Shown one piece after another: positions 7,415 to 15,514 of a stretch of DNA of 64,000 nt. Numbering within the stretch: the stretch's first letter is position 1; the number at the start of each line of letters is the position of its first letter. Below the pieces are notes generated by a model that was not told the origin of the DNA, did not search any database, and worked only from the letters and a program-made list of their open reading frames with translations. The translations under genes were made by a program, and so were the position numbers. Origin of the DNA: Pelagihabitans sp037969055 (GTDB taxonomy: Bacteria > Bacteroidota > Bacteroidia > Flavobacteriales > Flavobacteriaceae); assembly GCA_037969055.1 (NCBI GenBank), contig JBBKWR010000119.1, positions 1 to 64,000 on the forward strand, in the 5' to 3' direction.

Positions 7415-7666
7415 ATGGATAACGTTATCAGAAATATCTTACCCAAATATTCAAGAGTATTTGGTTTTGTCCTCACGTTCTTGATCTTCACCTCACATAT
7501 TCCTGTTGATTTTTCCAATGTGTATATATGCAAGGGAAAGTACAGTAAGAAATATCATTACAGTAAGTCTTGTAGAGGATTGTCCAATTGCTCAACCAAA
7601 GTATACGAAGTAGAATTAAGTGAGGCCAAAAGGATAGGTAGGACCCTTTGTGGTTGGGAGGATTAG
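7415..7666 (+). CDS. small Cys/His-motif protein next to the recombinase
   Basis: 83 residues from the ATG at 7415 (a TTG one codon earlier is possible). A hydrophobic stretch (SRVFGFVLTFLIFTSHIPV, about 12-30) may be a signal or anchor. The rest carries VYICKGKYSKKYHYSKSC, RGLSNC and LSEAKRIGRTLCGWED: a YH-x3-C-x4-C arrangement plus a final Cys, resembling a small metal-binding fold that I have seen in other Bacteroidota accessory regions but cannot name with certainty. It converges on the recombinase gene with only 3 bp between the stop codons, so it may be part of the same integrative module. Function unknown. Confidence 0.6.
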   Translation: MDNVIRNILPKYSRVFGFVLTFLIFTSHIPVDFSNVYICKGKYSKKYHYSKSCRGLSNCSTKVYEVELSEAKRIGRTLCGWED

Positions 7667-7669
7667 CCA

Positions 7670-9388
7670 TTATTTATTCTTAAGAAATCCAAATGGTTTT
7701 TTTATCAAGTTATAATCAAACGTTTCCACATCCGAATACTTACTAAACTCTGTTTTCATCCTATGATATATCTTTAATGGTTGTTTTCCGAAGTCTTTCA
7801 AAAAGTACTCCTTTTTGGAGCCTAAATCCAATGCACCATAATATCTTGACCCTATCATAAATTCCATTGGGGGTATGGGTATATAGAACTCTATTTTTAT
7901 TTTTAGAGGTACTGCGTGGTAGTCAATTGTTATTCTTTTGATGTACTTTGCCACCATTGCTGATTTTTCCTCAAAAGGTAAGTTTTCAATTATGGTTTTT
8001 TTATTTTCCGCAAGCACCCTATTTTTTACTATTTTTTGCATGCTAGCATCAAAGTACTCCTTTATGAAAGGGTCTGATAAATCTACCCATTGCTCGAACA
8101 GATTGAATTTAAAGTCATTTTCTAACTCTACTAGTACCCTATTGCCATTTACAAGCTTTTCTAGTTCGACAGCTATTTCCCGAAGTGTTTCATCGGTTTT
8201 ATAAGCTTGGTCATCTATCCTTTTTTTCTCAGCTCTATACGTTCCTATATAACCCCCCTCCTTAACAAATAGCTGATGGTTTCTTTTTGTTTCTATCTTT
8301 AGCTGTTCATGCTTCTTTAAGTGGTACTCCTGTTTTTTCTCCAGTACTTTCTTTTGCCCTGTATTTCCCCCCGCCTGATAGGTTTGCTTTGCTTGCTCGT
8401 ACAGTTCTTGACCAAGGAGTATTTTCTCAAAAATAAGCTTATCTATTGCCCAAGCCCTAACGGCTTTACTTCCGCATTTTGGTATACCTCTATTTACTTC
8501 GCTCAAGCACCTGTAGTAAGAATGTCTATGCCTTTGTGAAACGGTATACCGTGTACCACATTTAGCACAAAACATAACCTCATTTAAAATATACTTTTTT
8601 GATTTGCTCCCAGGTTTTTTGTACCTCTTCCCGATGCTTTCAATTACCTTATCGTGTGTATGCTTATCGATTATGGGGGGGACTACTTCTAATTCTAATT
8701 CATTGTGCTTTACCCTTCCTGAATAGGTTTTATTATATATCATATACCTAATGGTTGCAGGAGTCCATTCGATATCGTACCGTGTTTCAATACCCATTTC
8801 GTTGAGATGTTTAGCAATCCTTATATATCCGTATCCTTTTTGGTACAAATCAAAGATGGTTTTAACTGTCTCTAATTCCCCAGGATGTATTTTCCATTTG
8901 CCTTTATCGTCCGTGGTGTAACCATAGGGGGTTAAGCCATGGGGAATTCCCTCCATTGCATTACGTCTTAGTACTGTTTGTATCTTCTTAGCTGTTATAC
9001 GGGCAAAATGTGCGTCCATCCCCGCTTTTATCGTGTAGAATAGGTACGTGTTTTCATCGCTGAAATCATTTTCTACACCGTTATCGTACAGTAAAGTACC
9101 TGTTTCCCGTAAAAGGTCGGCAAATGTATGCCATGATATTTCATTTCGTGCCAGTCGGGAACTATCCCATATAAACACCCCTTTAATTTCCTTTTTCCTA
9201 ATATCAATTAGCAATTCGGCAAATTTGGGTCGTTGTTCCTCGGACTTTTGACCGCTGATTATTCCCTCATCGTAAAATTTATATGACATTTCTTTGTCGA
9301 GGGCGAACTCCTGACCTAGCAACCGTTGCTCTTTTAGACTCTTCTCCTTTGCCCTGTCCCTGCTCTTTCGGATGTATATTGCTAACAT
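7670..9388 (-). CDS. large serine recombinase (site-specific integrase)
   Basis: 572 residues. The N-terminal resolvase domain has the nucleophile Ser9 in IYIRKSRDRAKE and the conserved FIWDSSRLARN segment near residues 92-102. The Recombinase domain follows (GIPHGLTPYGYTTD near 150, ATIRYMIYNKTYSGRVKH near 208). A zinc ribbon uses the Cys pairs FCAKCGTRY and YYRCLSEV/PKCGSK (about 255-290), then a coiled-coil-like region (KKQEYHLKKHEQLKIETKR) and a C-terminal domain. Size and order match integrases of the phiC31/TnpX type, which integrate circular elements at short att sites with a 2 bp crossover. It is transcribed inward from the right island edge, only 38 bp from the cut receptor gene, so it is very probably the enzyme that moved this island. 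Confidence 0.92.
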   Translation of the reverse strand: MLAIYIRKSRDRAKEKSLKEQRLLGQEFALDKEMSYKFYDEGIISGQKSEEQRPKFAELLIDIRKKEIKGVFIWDSSRLARNEISWHTFADLLRETGTLLYDNGVENDFSDENTYLFYTIKAGMDAHFARITAKKIQTVLRRNAMEGIPHGLTPYGYTTDDKGKWKIHPGELETVKTIFDLYQKGYGYIRIAKHLNEMGIETRYDIEWTPATIRYMIYNKTYSGRVKHNELELEVVPPIIDKHTHDKVIESIGKRYKKPGSKSKKYILNEVMFCAKCGTRYTVSQRHRHSYYRCLSEVNRGIPKCGSKAVRAWAIDKLIFEKILLGQELYEQAKQTYQAGGNTGQKKVLEKKQEYHLKKHEQLKIETKRNHQLFVKEGGYIGTYRAEKKRIDDQAYKTDETLREIAVELEKLVNGNRVLVELENDFKFNLFEQWVDLSDPFIKEYFDASMQKIVKNRVLAENKKTIIENLPFEEKSAMVAKYIKRITIDYHAVPLKIKIEFYIPIPPMEFMIGSRYYGALDLGSKKEYFLKDFGKQPLKIYHRMKTEFSKYSDVETFDYNLIKKPFGFLKNK

Positions 9389-9430
9389 AGATTAAGTATT
9401 GAAAAAACAAAGTTACATAATTCATGTTAG
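9389..9430. other. probable attachment-site junction of the island
   Basis: Between the recombinase start codon (9388) and the stop codon of the interrupted TonB-receptor gene (9427-9429). Receptor coding similarity on the minus strand runs up to ..W-N-H-W-S-G and stops, exactly where this plug-domain family normally continues with a Leu-Asn/Asp-x-Val-type sequence. The hybrid att site should therefore fall within about 9400-9430. The partner site is outside the window, so the core dinucleotide cannot be defined. Confidence 0.6.
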
Positions 9431-9990
9431 CCACTCCAATGGTTCCATTGCGGTCTACCATCCAACATTTTGTTCATCGGTAGCCCATTGATCAATACTT
9501 CTCCATAACGCCCATCATAGCCCCGTACCCGAAAAAAAGCCTGTCCAAAATCGAATGCTGCGCGTTTTAAAAACACATCCCTCGTGGCCTGGAGCAAACC
9601 TGTATGCACCGAAGCGCCAACGACTTCGTCTAATTCTGAATCGGTCAGGGTAATCAGGTTATCATGCTGCTCCAGAACAATATCCTTTTCAAGAAGGATC
9701 AACCCCAAAAGTAAGGTGTCATTTTCAAAACGTACCGGCATCCGTTTGGCAAGGTACTCGGGCGCGGAAATGTTTAAAATAAAGGCGCCCCAACTATCGG
9801 CATCAAGTATGAAAGTCCCATCTGCGTTTGGTTCTACAGTAAGGGTGGTTTCTTCCACTGCAACGATACCGTTTGCCACAGCTTTTTTTGTGCGTGCATC
9901 CACTATGGTTCCTTGCACCACCGAATAACTTTGACCTAGCAGGGATGAAAGTAAAAAGAAGAAAAAATATGTAAAATATAGAAAACGCAT
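9427..9990 (-). pseudogene. TonB-dependent receptor, 3' part removed by island insertion
   Basis: 187 residues remain from the ATG at 9990. A signal peptide (FLYFTYFFFFLLSSLLGQSYS) is followed by a carboxypeptidase-D regulatory-like domain (VVQGTIVDARTKKAVANGIV to about residue 95) and the start of a plug domain (SVHTGLLQATRDVFLKRAAF, FFRVRGYDGRYGEVLINGLP). It ends after WNHWSG, where family members of 800-900 residues go on to the rest of the plug and the barrel. The gene is cut at the island junction and cannot make a transporter. Divergent from it lies a secreted nuclease/phosphatase gene; the two may have formed a uptake-plus-degradation pair before the insertion. Confidence 0.85.
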
Positions 9991-10116
9991 TTTATCAAAT
10001 GGTGTTGGTAACGAATTTTTCAAATTTAAATGGGCAACCTGCACAACACTTGCAGCAATGAAAATTAAATTGCGGCATTTTCCATCGTGGGGACCAATTC
10101 AACGATTTTAGACGTG

Positions 10117-11184
10117 ATGAACACCAAAAATATTTTGCCAATCCTATTATTTGCATCCTGTTCGGCGCCAAGCCAAACCCAGTACCATATACGCACAGTG
10201 GCCTTCTACAATGTTGAAAACCTCTTCGACACCTACAATGATCCATTGATCTTTGATGATGATCGTACCCCAGATGGAAAAGACCAATGGACCGAATCGC
10301 GTTATCGTCGCAAAGTGGAGCATCTCTCAAAAGTGCTATCAGAAATTGGGATGGAAGAAACGGGTAGCTCTCCCGACCTCATTGGACTTTGTGAAGTGGA
10401 AAATCAACATGTTTTGGAAGACTTGATCGGACATCCCAATCTTAGCGACAAAAATTATGGCATTGTACATTTCGATTCTCCCGACGAGCGGGGCATCGAT
10501 GTTGCGCTTCTCTATAAAAAGGGCGCCTTTCTCCCTATTTCGTTTTCCAGTATTAGATTATTGCTGATAGATATATCGGGGGAGCGAAACTACACCCGTG
10601 ACCAATTGGTGGTTGGGGGCCTATTGGATGGGGAGCCCATTCATATTCTTGTCAACCATTGGCCCTCTAGAAGTGGAGGGGAAGTGGCGAGCAAACCTGG
10701 ACGCCTTGCGGCTGCCGGATTGAACAAACATATTATCGATTCGCTACGGCGGATAGATTTAAATGCCAAAATAATAACTATGGGAGACCTAAATGATGAT
10801 CCTATCGATGATACTATAAAAAAAGTGCTGCAGACTACCGGGAATAAAGATGATCTTATAGCGGGTGGGCTATTCAATCCGATGGACGCGCTGTTTAGAT
10901 TGGGAATTGGGTCATTGGCGTACCGTGATAAATGGAACCTCTTCGACCAGATTATTTTAACTGAAAATTGGATAAACAATCCGGCGAAGGGATATGGTTT
11001 TTGGAAGGCGGGCGTTTATAACAAATCCTATTTGGTCACCGAATTGGGACAGTACAGGGGGTATCCGTTCAGAACCTATGCCGGGGGCAATTATACCGGT
11101 GGTTACAGCGACCATTTTCCAGTATTCGTGTACTTGATCAAAGAAGGCACCATTCAATCTCCTTCCCAAAAAGAGCGGAACTAA
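10117..11184 (+). CDS. endonuclease/exonuclease/phosphatase family protein, secreted
   Basis: 355 residues from the ATG at 10117, which gives a short lipoprotein-like signal (ILPILLFASCSAPSQ, lipobox Cys near residue 13); a GTG at 10087 would add an unlikely tail. Metal-dependent phosphodiester hydrolase fold with the expected residues in order: Asn/Glu in FYNVENLFDT and LCEVENQH, His in NHWPSRSGG, Asp/Asn in MGDLNDDPID, and the final Ser-Asp-His in YSDHFPVFVYL. DNase-I-like enzymes of this kind in flavobacteria are usually extracellular nucleases or phosphatases. It diverges from the truncated TonB receptor gene with a 126 bp shared upstream region, so the two could have been co-regulated. 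Confidence 0.85.
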   Translation: MNTKNILPILLFASCSAPSQTQYHIRTVAFYNVENLFDTYNDPLIFDDDRTPDGKDQWTESRYRRKVEHLSKVLSEIGMEETGSSPDLIGLCEVENQHVLEDLIGHPNLSDKNYGIVHFDSPDERGIDVALLYKKGAFLPISFSSIRLLLIDISGERNYTRDQLVVGGLLDGEPIHILVNHWPSRSGGEVASKPGRLAAAGLNKHIIDSLRRIDLNAKIITMGDLNDDPIDDTIKKVLQTTGNKDDLIAGGLFNPMDALFRLGIGSLAYRDKWNLFDQIILTENWINNPAKGYGFWKAGVYNKSYLVTELGQYRGYPFRTYAGGNYTGGYSDHFPVFVYLIKEGTIQSPSQKERN

Positions 11185-11194
11185 ACAAATTGAA

Positions 11195-11791
11195 TCAAAG
11201 TTCAGTAATTAAAATATTTCGCCACCTCACCTTGATACCGCCCCCATCATGGATCTGCAACGCGATAGAACCTACCCCGGCCCCAATCTTGTCGTCGGAT
11301 ATGGTGACCATTTCAGTGCCGTTCAACCAAGAGGTTAAAGTGTCTCCGTCTAATCGGATTTTCATTTGGTTCCAATCGCCCTCTTTGAGAACGCTGTCTT
11401 TCGAAGGATCTGGTTTTATGAGCCATCCCCTACCATACGATTCATAAACACCGCCCGTATCATGTCCTTTGGGGGCGACCTCCACTTGCCAGCCGCTTAC
11501 CTTGGTACCGTCGACGGTAGATCGTACAAACACCCCACTGTTGCCATCAGCTTCTTGTTTGAATTCAAGGGTTAATTCAAAATTTTTGTAATGATCATCG
11601 GTTGCCAAATAGCCATACTGTTTGTCCTTTCCGCTTTCGCAAATCAGGTTCCCTTCTTCAACATACCATTGTTCAGTTCCATAAATGGTCCAACCGGTCA
11701 GGTCATTCCCGTTAAAAAGCGATTTTTCCTGTGCGACGATGCCCGTTATGGAATAAAGGAGCGTGACCAGCAATACATAAATATTTTTCAT
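11195..11791 (-). CDS. DUF1080 (3-keto-disaccharide hydrolase-like) secreted protein
   Basis: 198 residues. Signal peptide MKNIYVLLVTLLYSITGIVAQ, then one DUF1080 domain of concanavalin-like fold: SLFNGNDLTGWTIYG near the start, NFELTLEFKQEADGNSGVFVRS in the middle and the terminal GSIALQIHDGGGIKVRWRNI. Members of this family include periplasmic 3-keto-glycoside hydrolases and many uncharacterised proteins, so a role in sugar catabolism is possible but not shown. It converges with the nuclease gene, 10 bp between the stops. Confidence 0.8.
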   Translation of the reverse strand: MKNIYVLLVTLLYSITGIVAQEKSLFNGNDLTGWTIYGTEQWYVEEGNLICESGKDKQYGYLATDDHYKNFELTLEFKQEADGNSGVFVRSTVDGTKVSGWQVEVAPKGHDTGGVYESYGRGWLIKPDPSKDSVLKEGDWNQMKIRLDGDTLTSWLNGTEMVTISDDKIGAGVGSIALQIHDGGGIKVRWRNILITEL

Positions 11792-11873
11792 CTTTTAATC
11801 TGTTTTATTATGTCTTTTCAATAGTTATTCTTCGGGCATGCGTTGTACAAATTGCTAAGAACATCATTTGACC

Positions 11874-12332
11874 TTAAGTCATCCATTGCGACCATGGGAC
11901 ACGGCTAAGTATTAACAACAAGCCCAACCCGTAAAAAATGGCGATGTTTTTGAATTTTTTGTTGCCTTCCATAAATTTTTTGTGACGCGACCAGCCAACG
12001 GTAATAAAGATGACCGCAATAATATTGATGAACGGATGCTCTACGGCCAACAAGCGCGATGGTGCATTTAGTCCTCCCATCCCCAAAGTCTGTACCGCTT
12101 TGAACCCATTCGCCGATATGAAGTACAGCAAGAGTCCTACCAACAACTGGCAATGTGATAAAATCAAAGCAAATAAGCTGAGCCTATAATCTTTCTGGAG
12201 ATTGAACATCTTTTTGCCGACAAGGCCCATTATGGCGTTGGCGACAGCCAAGAAGAGTATGGCCAAAACCACATAGGCCAAATAGGAATGTAATTGCAAT
12301 ATCCAGGAGTGTGCCAATCCGTTTTCATGCAT
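11874..12332 (-). CDS. four-helix membrane protein (cytochrome-b-like annotation in relatives)
   Basis: 152 residues with four hydrophobic helices: about 12-35 (LQLHSYLAYVVLAILFLAVA), 48-70 (LSLFALILSHCQLLVGLLLY), 98-113 (HPFINIIAVIFITVGW) and 128-145 (NIAIFYGLGLLLILSRV). Conserved-looking His residues occur in helices (LHSY, SHCQ, EHPF), which may be why relatives are called cytochrome B, but I see no firm heme site. No signal peptide. It lies after the decayed small gene and pgi on the same strand, with a 57 bp gap to the former. Confidence 0.65.
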   Translation of the reverse strand: MHENGLAHSWILQLHSYLAYVVLAILFLAVANAIMGLVGKKMFNLQKDYRLSLFALILSHCQLLVGLLLYFISANGFKAVQTLGMGGLNAPSRLLAVEHPFINIIAVIFITVGWSRHKKFMEGNKKFKNIAIFYGLGLLLILSRVPWSQWMT

Positions 12333-12389
12333 AACTTAAAATTTAGTTTGCCTAAATGTAATGAATTTTGGGTATAAATAACCCCGCTA

Positions 12390-12568
12390 TTACAGGTAGA
12401 CCGTTATGATTAGGATTATTTCGGCCGCCAGCATTCCGAATGCACGAACATTGCCAATTTTGCCATTGTTCTCAAACTTGTACCAACTGAAGGTGGGGGA
12501 TCAGCTTCTTTTACGATTCCTTCATTCAATGGGTTCCAAACCTAGATTATGGTTTGTCTCACTTGCAT
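12390..12568 (-). pseudogene. decayed small membrane-protein gene downstream of pgi
   Basis: Reading minus-strand from an ATG at 12568 gives MQVRQTII, a TAG stop, then VWNPLNEGIVKEADPP; at a C5 run (12494-12498 region) the sequence changes frame and continues as TFSWYKFENNGKIGNVRAFGMLAAEIILIITVYL to a stop at 12390. One extra C would join the two parts. The C-terminal piece has a clear hydrophobic helix and protein-like composition, and the two parts together look like one roughly 58-residue protein with one nonsense and one frameshift change. It starts 21 bp after the pgi stop, so it was probably the last gene of that operon. Family not recognised. Confidence 0.5.
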
Positions 12569-12589
12569 AAGTGCCGCAGATATGGGATG

Positions 12590-14227
12590 TCAGCTCTTAT
12601 AGGATTGCAAGAGTTGTAAGGTAGAGCTATCGTGATTGCCGATTTCCGGTTCCTGGATATCCTTGAGGGTTTTGCCGGCTAACTGTTTGCCCAATTCTAC
12701 CCCCCATTGGTCATAACTAAAGATATTCCAAACAACCCCTTCCACGAAAATTTTATGCTCATAAAGCGCGATGAGCGCTCCAAGACTTTTTGGCGAAAGT
12801 TTATCGATGAGGATAGTATTCGTAGGTTTATTACCTTCGAAAACCTTAAAAGGGACTAACTTTTTAACCGCATCGGCGGAAAGCGACGTTGCCTCCAATT
12901 CTTTTCGGACCTCTTCCGCTGTTTTTCCATTCATTAGTGCTTCGGTCTGGGCGAAAAAATTGGCCATAAGTTTATTATGGTGGTCGGCATTACCATACAG
13001 TGATTTTTTATATCCGATAAAATCGGCAGGGATCAATTTGGTGCCCTGATGGATGAGCTGAAAGAAGGCATGCTGCGAATTGGTGCCCGGTTCTCCCCAA
13101 ATGATGGTCCCCGTTTGATACCCGACCCGATTCCCATTCCGGTCAACACTTTTTCCATTGCTTTCCATAATTCCCTGTTGTAAATATGCGGAAAAGCGGC
13201 TTAAATATTGTGTATAGGGTATTATCGCTACGGTCTCGGCCCCATAAAAATTGTTGTACCATATGCCCAAAAGGGCTAATACCACCGGAATGTTCTGATC
13301 AAACTCGGAAGATTTGAAATGCGCATCCATGTCATGTGCCCCGGACAACAGCGCATCAAAATGCTCGTAACCCACGGCAAGGGCAATCGAAAGCCCTACA
13401 GCGCTCCAAAGCGAAAAACGGCCGCCCACCCAGTCCCACATTGGGAAAACATTTTCGGGTGTGATACCAAATTCTGCGATTTTTTCGGTGTTGGTCGAAA
13501 CCGCTGCAAAATGTTTGGCTATATCTTTTTGGGTAGCGTTTTTCAAAAACCAATTCTTGATGGTGGTGGCATTGCTCAGGGTCTCCTGGGTGGTAAAGGT
13601 TTTAGATACTATCACAAAAAGTGTGGTCTCTGGATCTAGCGTTTTTAGAACCTCTTGCACGTGATCTCCATCGACATTGCTTACAAAATGCAGTCGCAAA
13701 TGGTTCTTATAAAATTTCAAGGCTTCCACGACCATTGCCGGGCCCAAATCGGAGCCCCCAATGCCGATATTCACCACATCGGTAAATTTTTTCCCCGTAT
13801 GGCCCTTCCTTTCTCCTGAAATAATAGATGCTGTAAATGTCCGGATCTGTTCTTTGACCAGATAAACTTCAGGAACGATATTGGTTCCCTCAATAGCAAT
13901 GGCGTCGCCCGACTTCGCCCTTAGGGCAGTGTGCAAAACAGCCCGGCCCTCTGTTTGGTTGATGGTATCACCGTTAAAATATTTTTCTATGGCATTTTTG
14001 AGATTTGCATGCTCCGTCAACTGTAGCAACAGTTTCATGGTCTCATCAGTAATCCTGTTTTTGGAGTAATCAACCAAAAAATCATGCCACCTTATACTAA
14101 ACTTCTTGGCCCGTTGTGCATCTTGGGCAAAAAGTGATTTTAAGTGGATGCCTTTGGTTTCCTTATAATGTAGTTGCAATTTTTTCCAAGTATCAGTGCT
14201 AATTGGGTCGGTGTTCTCTAGCGACAT
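12590..14227 (-). CDS. pgi: glucose-6-phosphate isomerase
   Basis: 545 residues, standard length. Converts glucose-6-phosphate and fructose-6-phosphate in glycolysis and gluconeogenesis, in the cytoplasm. Family signatures are clear: VVNIGIGGSDLGPAMVVEAL near 155, FVIVSKTFTTQETL near 205, PMWDWVGGRFSLWSAVGL near 265 and GEPGTNSQHAFFQLIHQGTK near 380. It is the last intact gene of a tight minus-strand run: its start codon is 1 bp from the stop of the M23 peptidase gene. Grouping with tryptophan dioxygenase has no obvious metabolic reason. Confidence 0.97.
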   Translation of the reverse strand: MSLENTDPISTDTWKKLQLHYKETKGIHLKSLFAQDAQRAKKFSIRWHDFLVDYSKNRITDETMKLLLQLTEHANLKNAIEKYFNGDTINQTEGRAVLHTALRAKSGDAIAIEGTNIVPEVYLVKEQIRTFTASIISGERKGHTGKKFTDVVNIGIGGSDLGPAMVVEALKFYKNHLRLHFVSNVDGDHVQEVLKTLDPETTLFVIVSKTFTTQETLSNATTIKNWFLKNATQKDIAKHFAAVSTNTEKIAEFGITPENVFPMWDWVGGRFSLWSAVGLSIALAVGYEHFDALLSGAHDMDAHFKSSEFDQNIPVVLALLGIWYNNFYGAETVAIIPYTQYLSRFSAYLQQGIMESNGKSVDRNGNRVGYQTGTIIWGEPGTNSQHAFFQLIHQGTKLIPADFIGYKKSLYGNADHHNKLMANFFAQTEALMNGKTAEEVRKELEATSLSADAVKKLVPFKVFEGNKPTNTILIDKLSPKSLGALIALYEHKIFVEGVVWNIFSYDQWGVELGKQLAGKTLKDIQEPEIGNHDSSTLQLLQSYKS

Positions 14228-14228
14228 T

Positions 14229-15512
14229 TCAATGATTGAGGGTTAGCAATTCAAGATGTTCCTCTTTTAGACTTGTGGTATATTCCATACAGTCCAACTG
14301 ATATTTTATAGGGTCGATGTAGGTAAAATACTTAGGTTGTAAAGTTCCGTCCAGCGGTTTCGCCAATGGAAGTTCTTCGCGAAGCGGATCGACCTGTGTT
14401 CCATTCCTCCAAAAACGATAACACACATGTGGCCCACTGGTGTTTCCAGTCATGCCAATCCATCCAATAACATCACCCTGTCGCACGAATTGGCCCCTTT
14501 TCACATTTTGGTTCTTCATATGAAGGTATTGTGTGGAATAGGTGCTGTTGTGCCTAATCTTGACGTATTTCCCGTTTCCGCCCTTGCGCGTAGATTCTGT
14601 AACCGTGCCATCGGCGGTCGCCAAGATCGGGGTTCCAACGCCCGCTGCATAGTCAGTTCCTTTGTGGGCCCGTACCCGGTTACCGTAATAACGTATTCTT
14701 CTTTTTAGGTTGTACCTGGAGGAAATTCTGCTAAATTGGACCGGTGCCCTTAAAAAAGTTCTTCTCAGATTATTGGCATCCTCGTCAAAGTAGTCAACAA
14801 TACTCTTTAAAGAATCGTTTTCATAGGCGAAGGCATAAATCGGCCTGCCATTGTGTTCAAAGTAAGCCGCTTCAATGGGGCCTGCACCGGCATAGATGCT
14901 ATCATTTATATACTTTTCTTTGTAGATGACCTTGAACTTGTCCCCTTCCTGAAGCCGGAAAAAATCGATGGTCCATGCGTAAATTTCGGATAGATTGTTC
15001 GTGACATTATAGTCTATTCCTTGATCCAGAATTGCTTCCGACAACGAGGTTTTTATGATTCCAGAGGCTTCCCTTTCGACATATTTAACCTTTCTTTTGT
15101 TTTTATAGGCCGTCACGCTATCCCGTAGATCGATCACGGTATAGTTGATGGCATCATTCTCATAAATAAATATTTGGGCAGTTTCGGAGGTATCTTTGGA
15201 GGAAAGTATCATGTAAGGATTCCCTACCCGTATTCTACGAACATCGAAGGTATCTTTAAAATCTTGTGAAATTTTGAAAATTTTTGGATAGTCAACTTTG
15301 TTCTCCAACATCAGTTCTCCAAAACTATCCCCGTTTTTTACGGTATCGATCTTTACCTTAAATTGGTCTAGGTTAAATCCGAATTGCTTGGTGATCACTT
15401 TTTCAACTTTCTCTTTTTGAAAAGTAATCTCTTTTGCGGTTGCCATTGGTTTGTCTTCCTTACAGGAAAACAAAACAGCCATTACAATAAAAATGCCCCA
15501 ATATTTATTCAT
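14229..15512 (-). CDS. M23 family peptidoglycan metallopeptidase-like lipoprotein
   Basis: 427 residues. Signal peptide with lipobox (IFIVMAVLFSCKED). The middle (about 60-280) is the N-terminal region found in flavobacterial M23 proteins, and the LytM/M23 domain lies at about 285-390: AHKGTDYAAGVGTPILATAD supplies the first zinc His and Asp, YSTQYLHMKNQNV the helper His, GQFVRQGDVIGWIGMTGNTSG the conserved glycine-rich loop. The usual His-x-His reads GPHVCYRFW, with Cys in place of the second zinc His. It may be a working variant with Cys as ligand or a regulatory, non-catalytic form acting on cell-wall cross-links. It overlaps neither neighbour but is spaced 1-2 bp from both, so is co-transcribed with pgi and tryptophan dioxygenase. 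Confidence 0.85.
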   Translation of the reverse strand: MNKYWGIFIVMAVLFSCKEDKPMATAKEITFQKEKVEKVITKQFGFNLDQFKVKIDTVKNGDSFGELMLENKVDYPKIFKISQDFKDTFDVRRIRVGNPYMILSSKDTSETAQIFIYENDAINYTVIDLRDSVTAYKNKRKVKYVEREASGIIKTSLSEAILDQGIDYNVTNNLSEIYAWTIDFFRLQEGDKFKVIYKEKYINDSIYAGAGPIEAAYFEHNGRPIYAFAYENDSLKSIVDYFDEDANNLRRTFLRAPVQFSRISSRYNLKRRIRYYGNRVRAHKGTDYAAGVGTPILATADGTVTESTRKGGNGKYVKIRHNSTYSTQYLHMKNQNVKRGQFVRQGDVIGWIGMTGNTSGPHVCYRFWRNGTQVDPLREELPLAKPLDGTLQPKYFTYIDPIKYQLDCMEYTTSLKEEHLELLTLNH

Positions 15513-15514
15513 GC

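Noticed and set aside
1..9425. Prophage as the explanation of the island
   Set aside because: No capsid, terminase, portal, tail or lysis genes are seen in the visible part; the recombinase alone does not indicate a phage, although the unseen left part could change this.
12390..12589. Treating the gap after pgi as plain non-coding DNA
   Set aside because: Protein-like translation continues across a single-base frame change, so a decayed gene is the better description.
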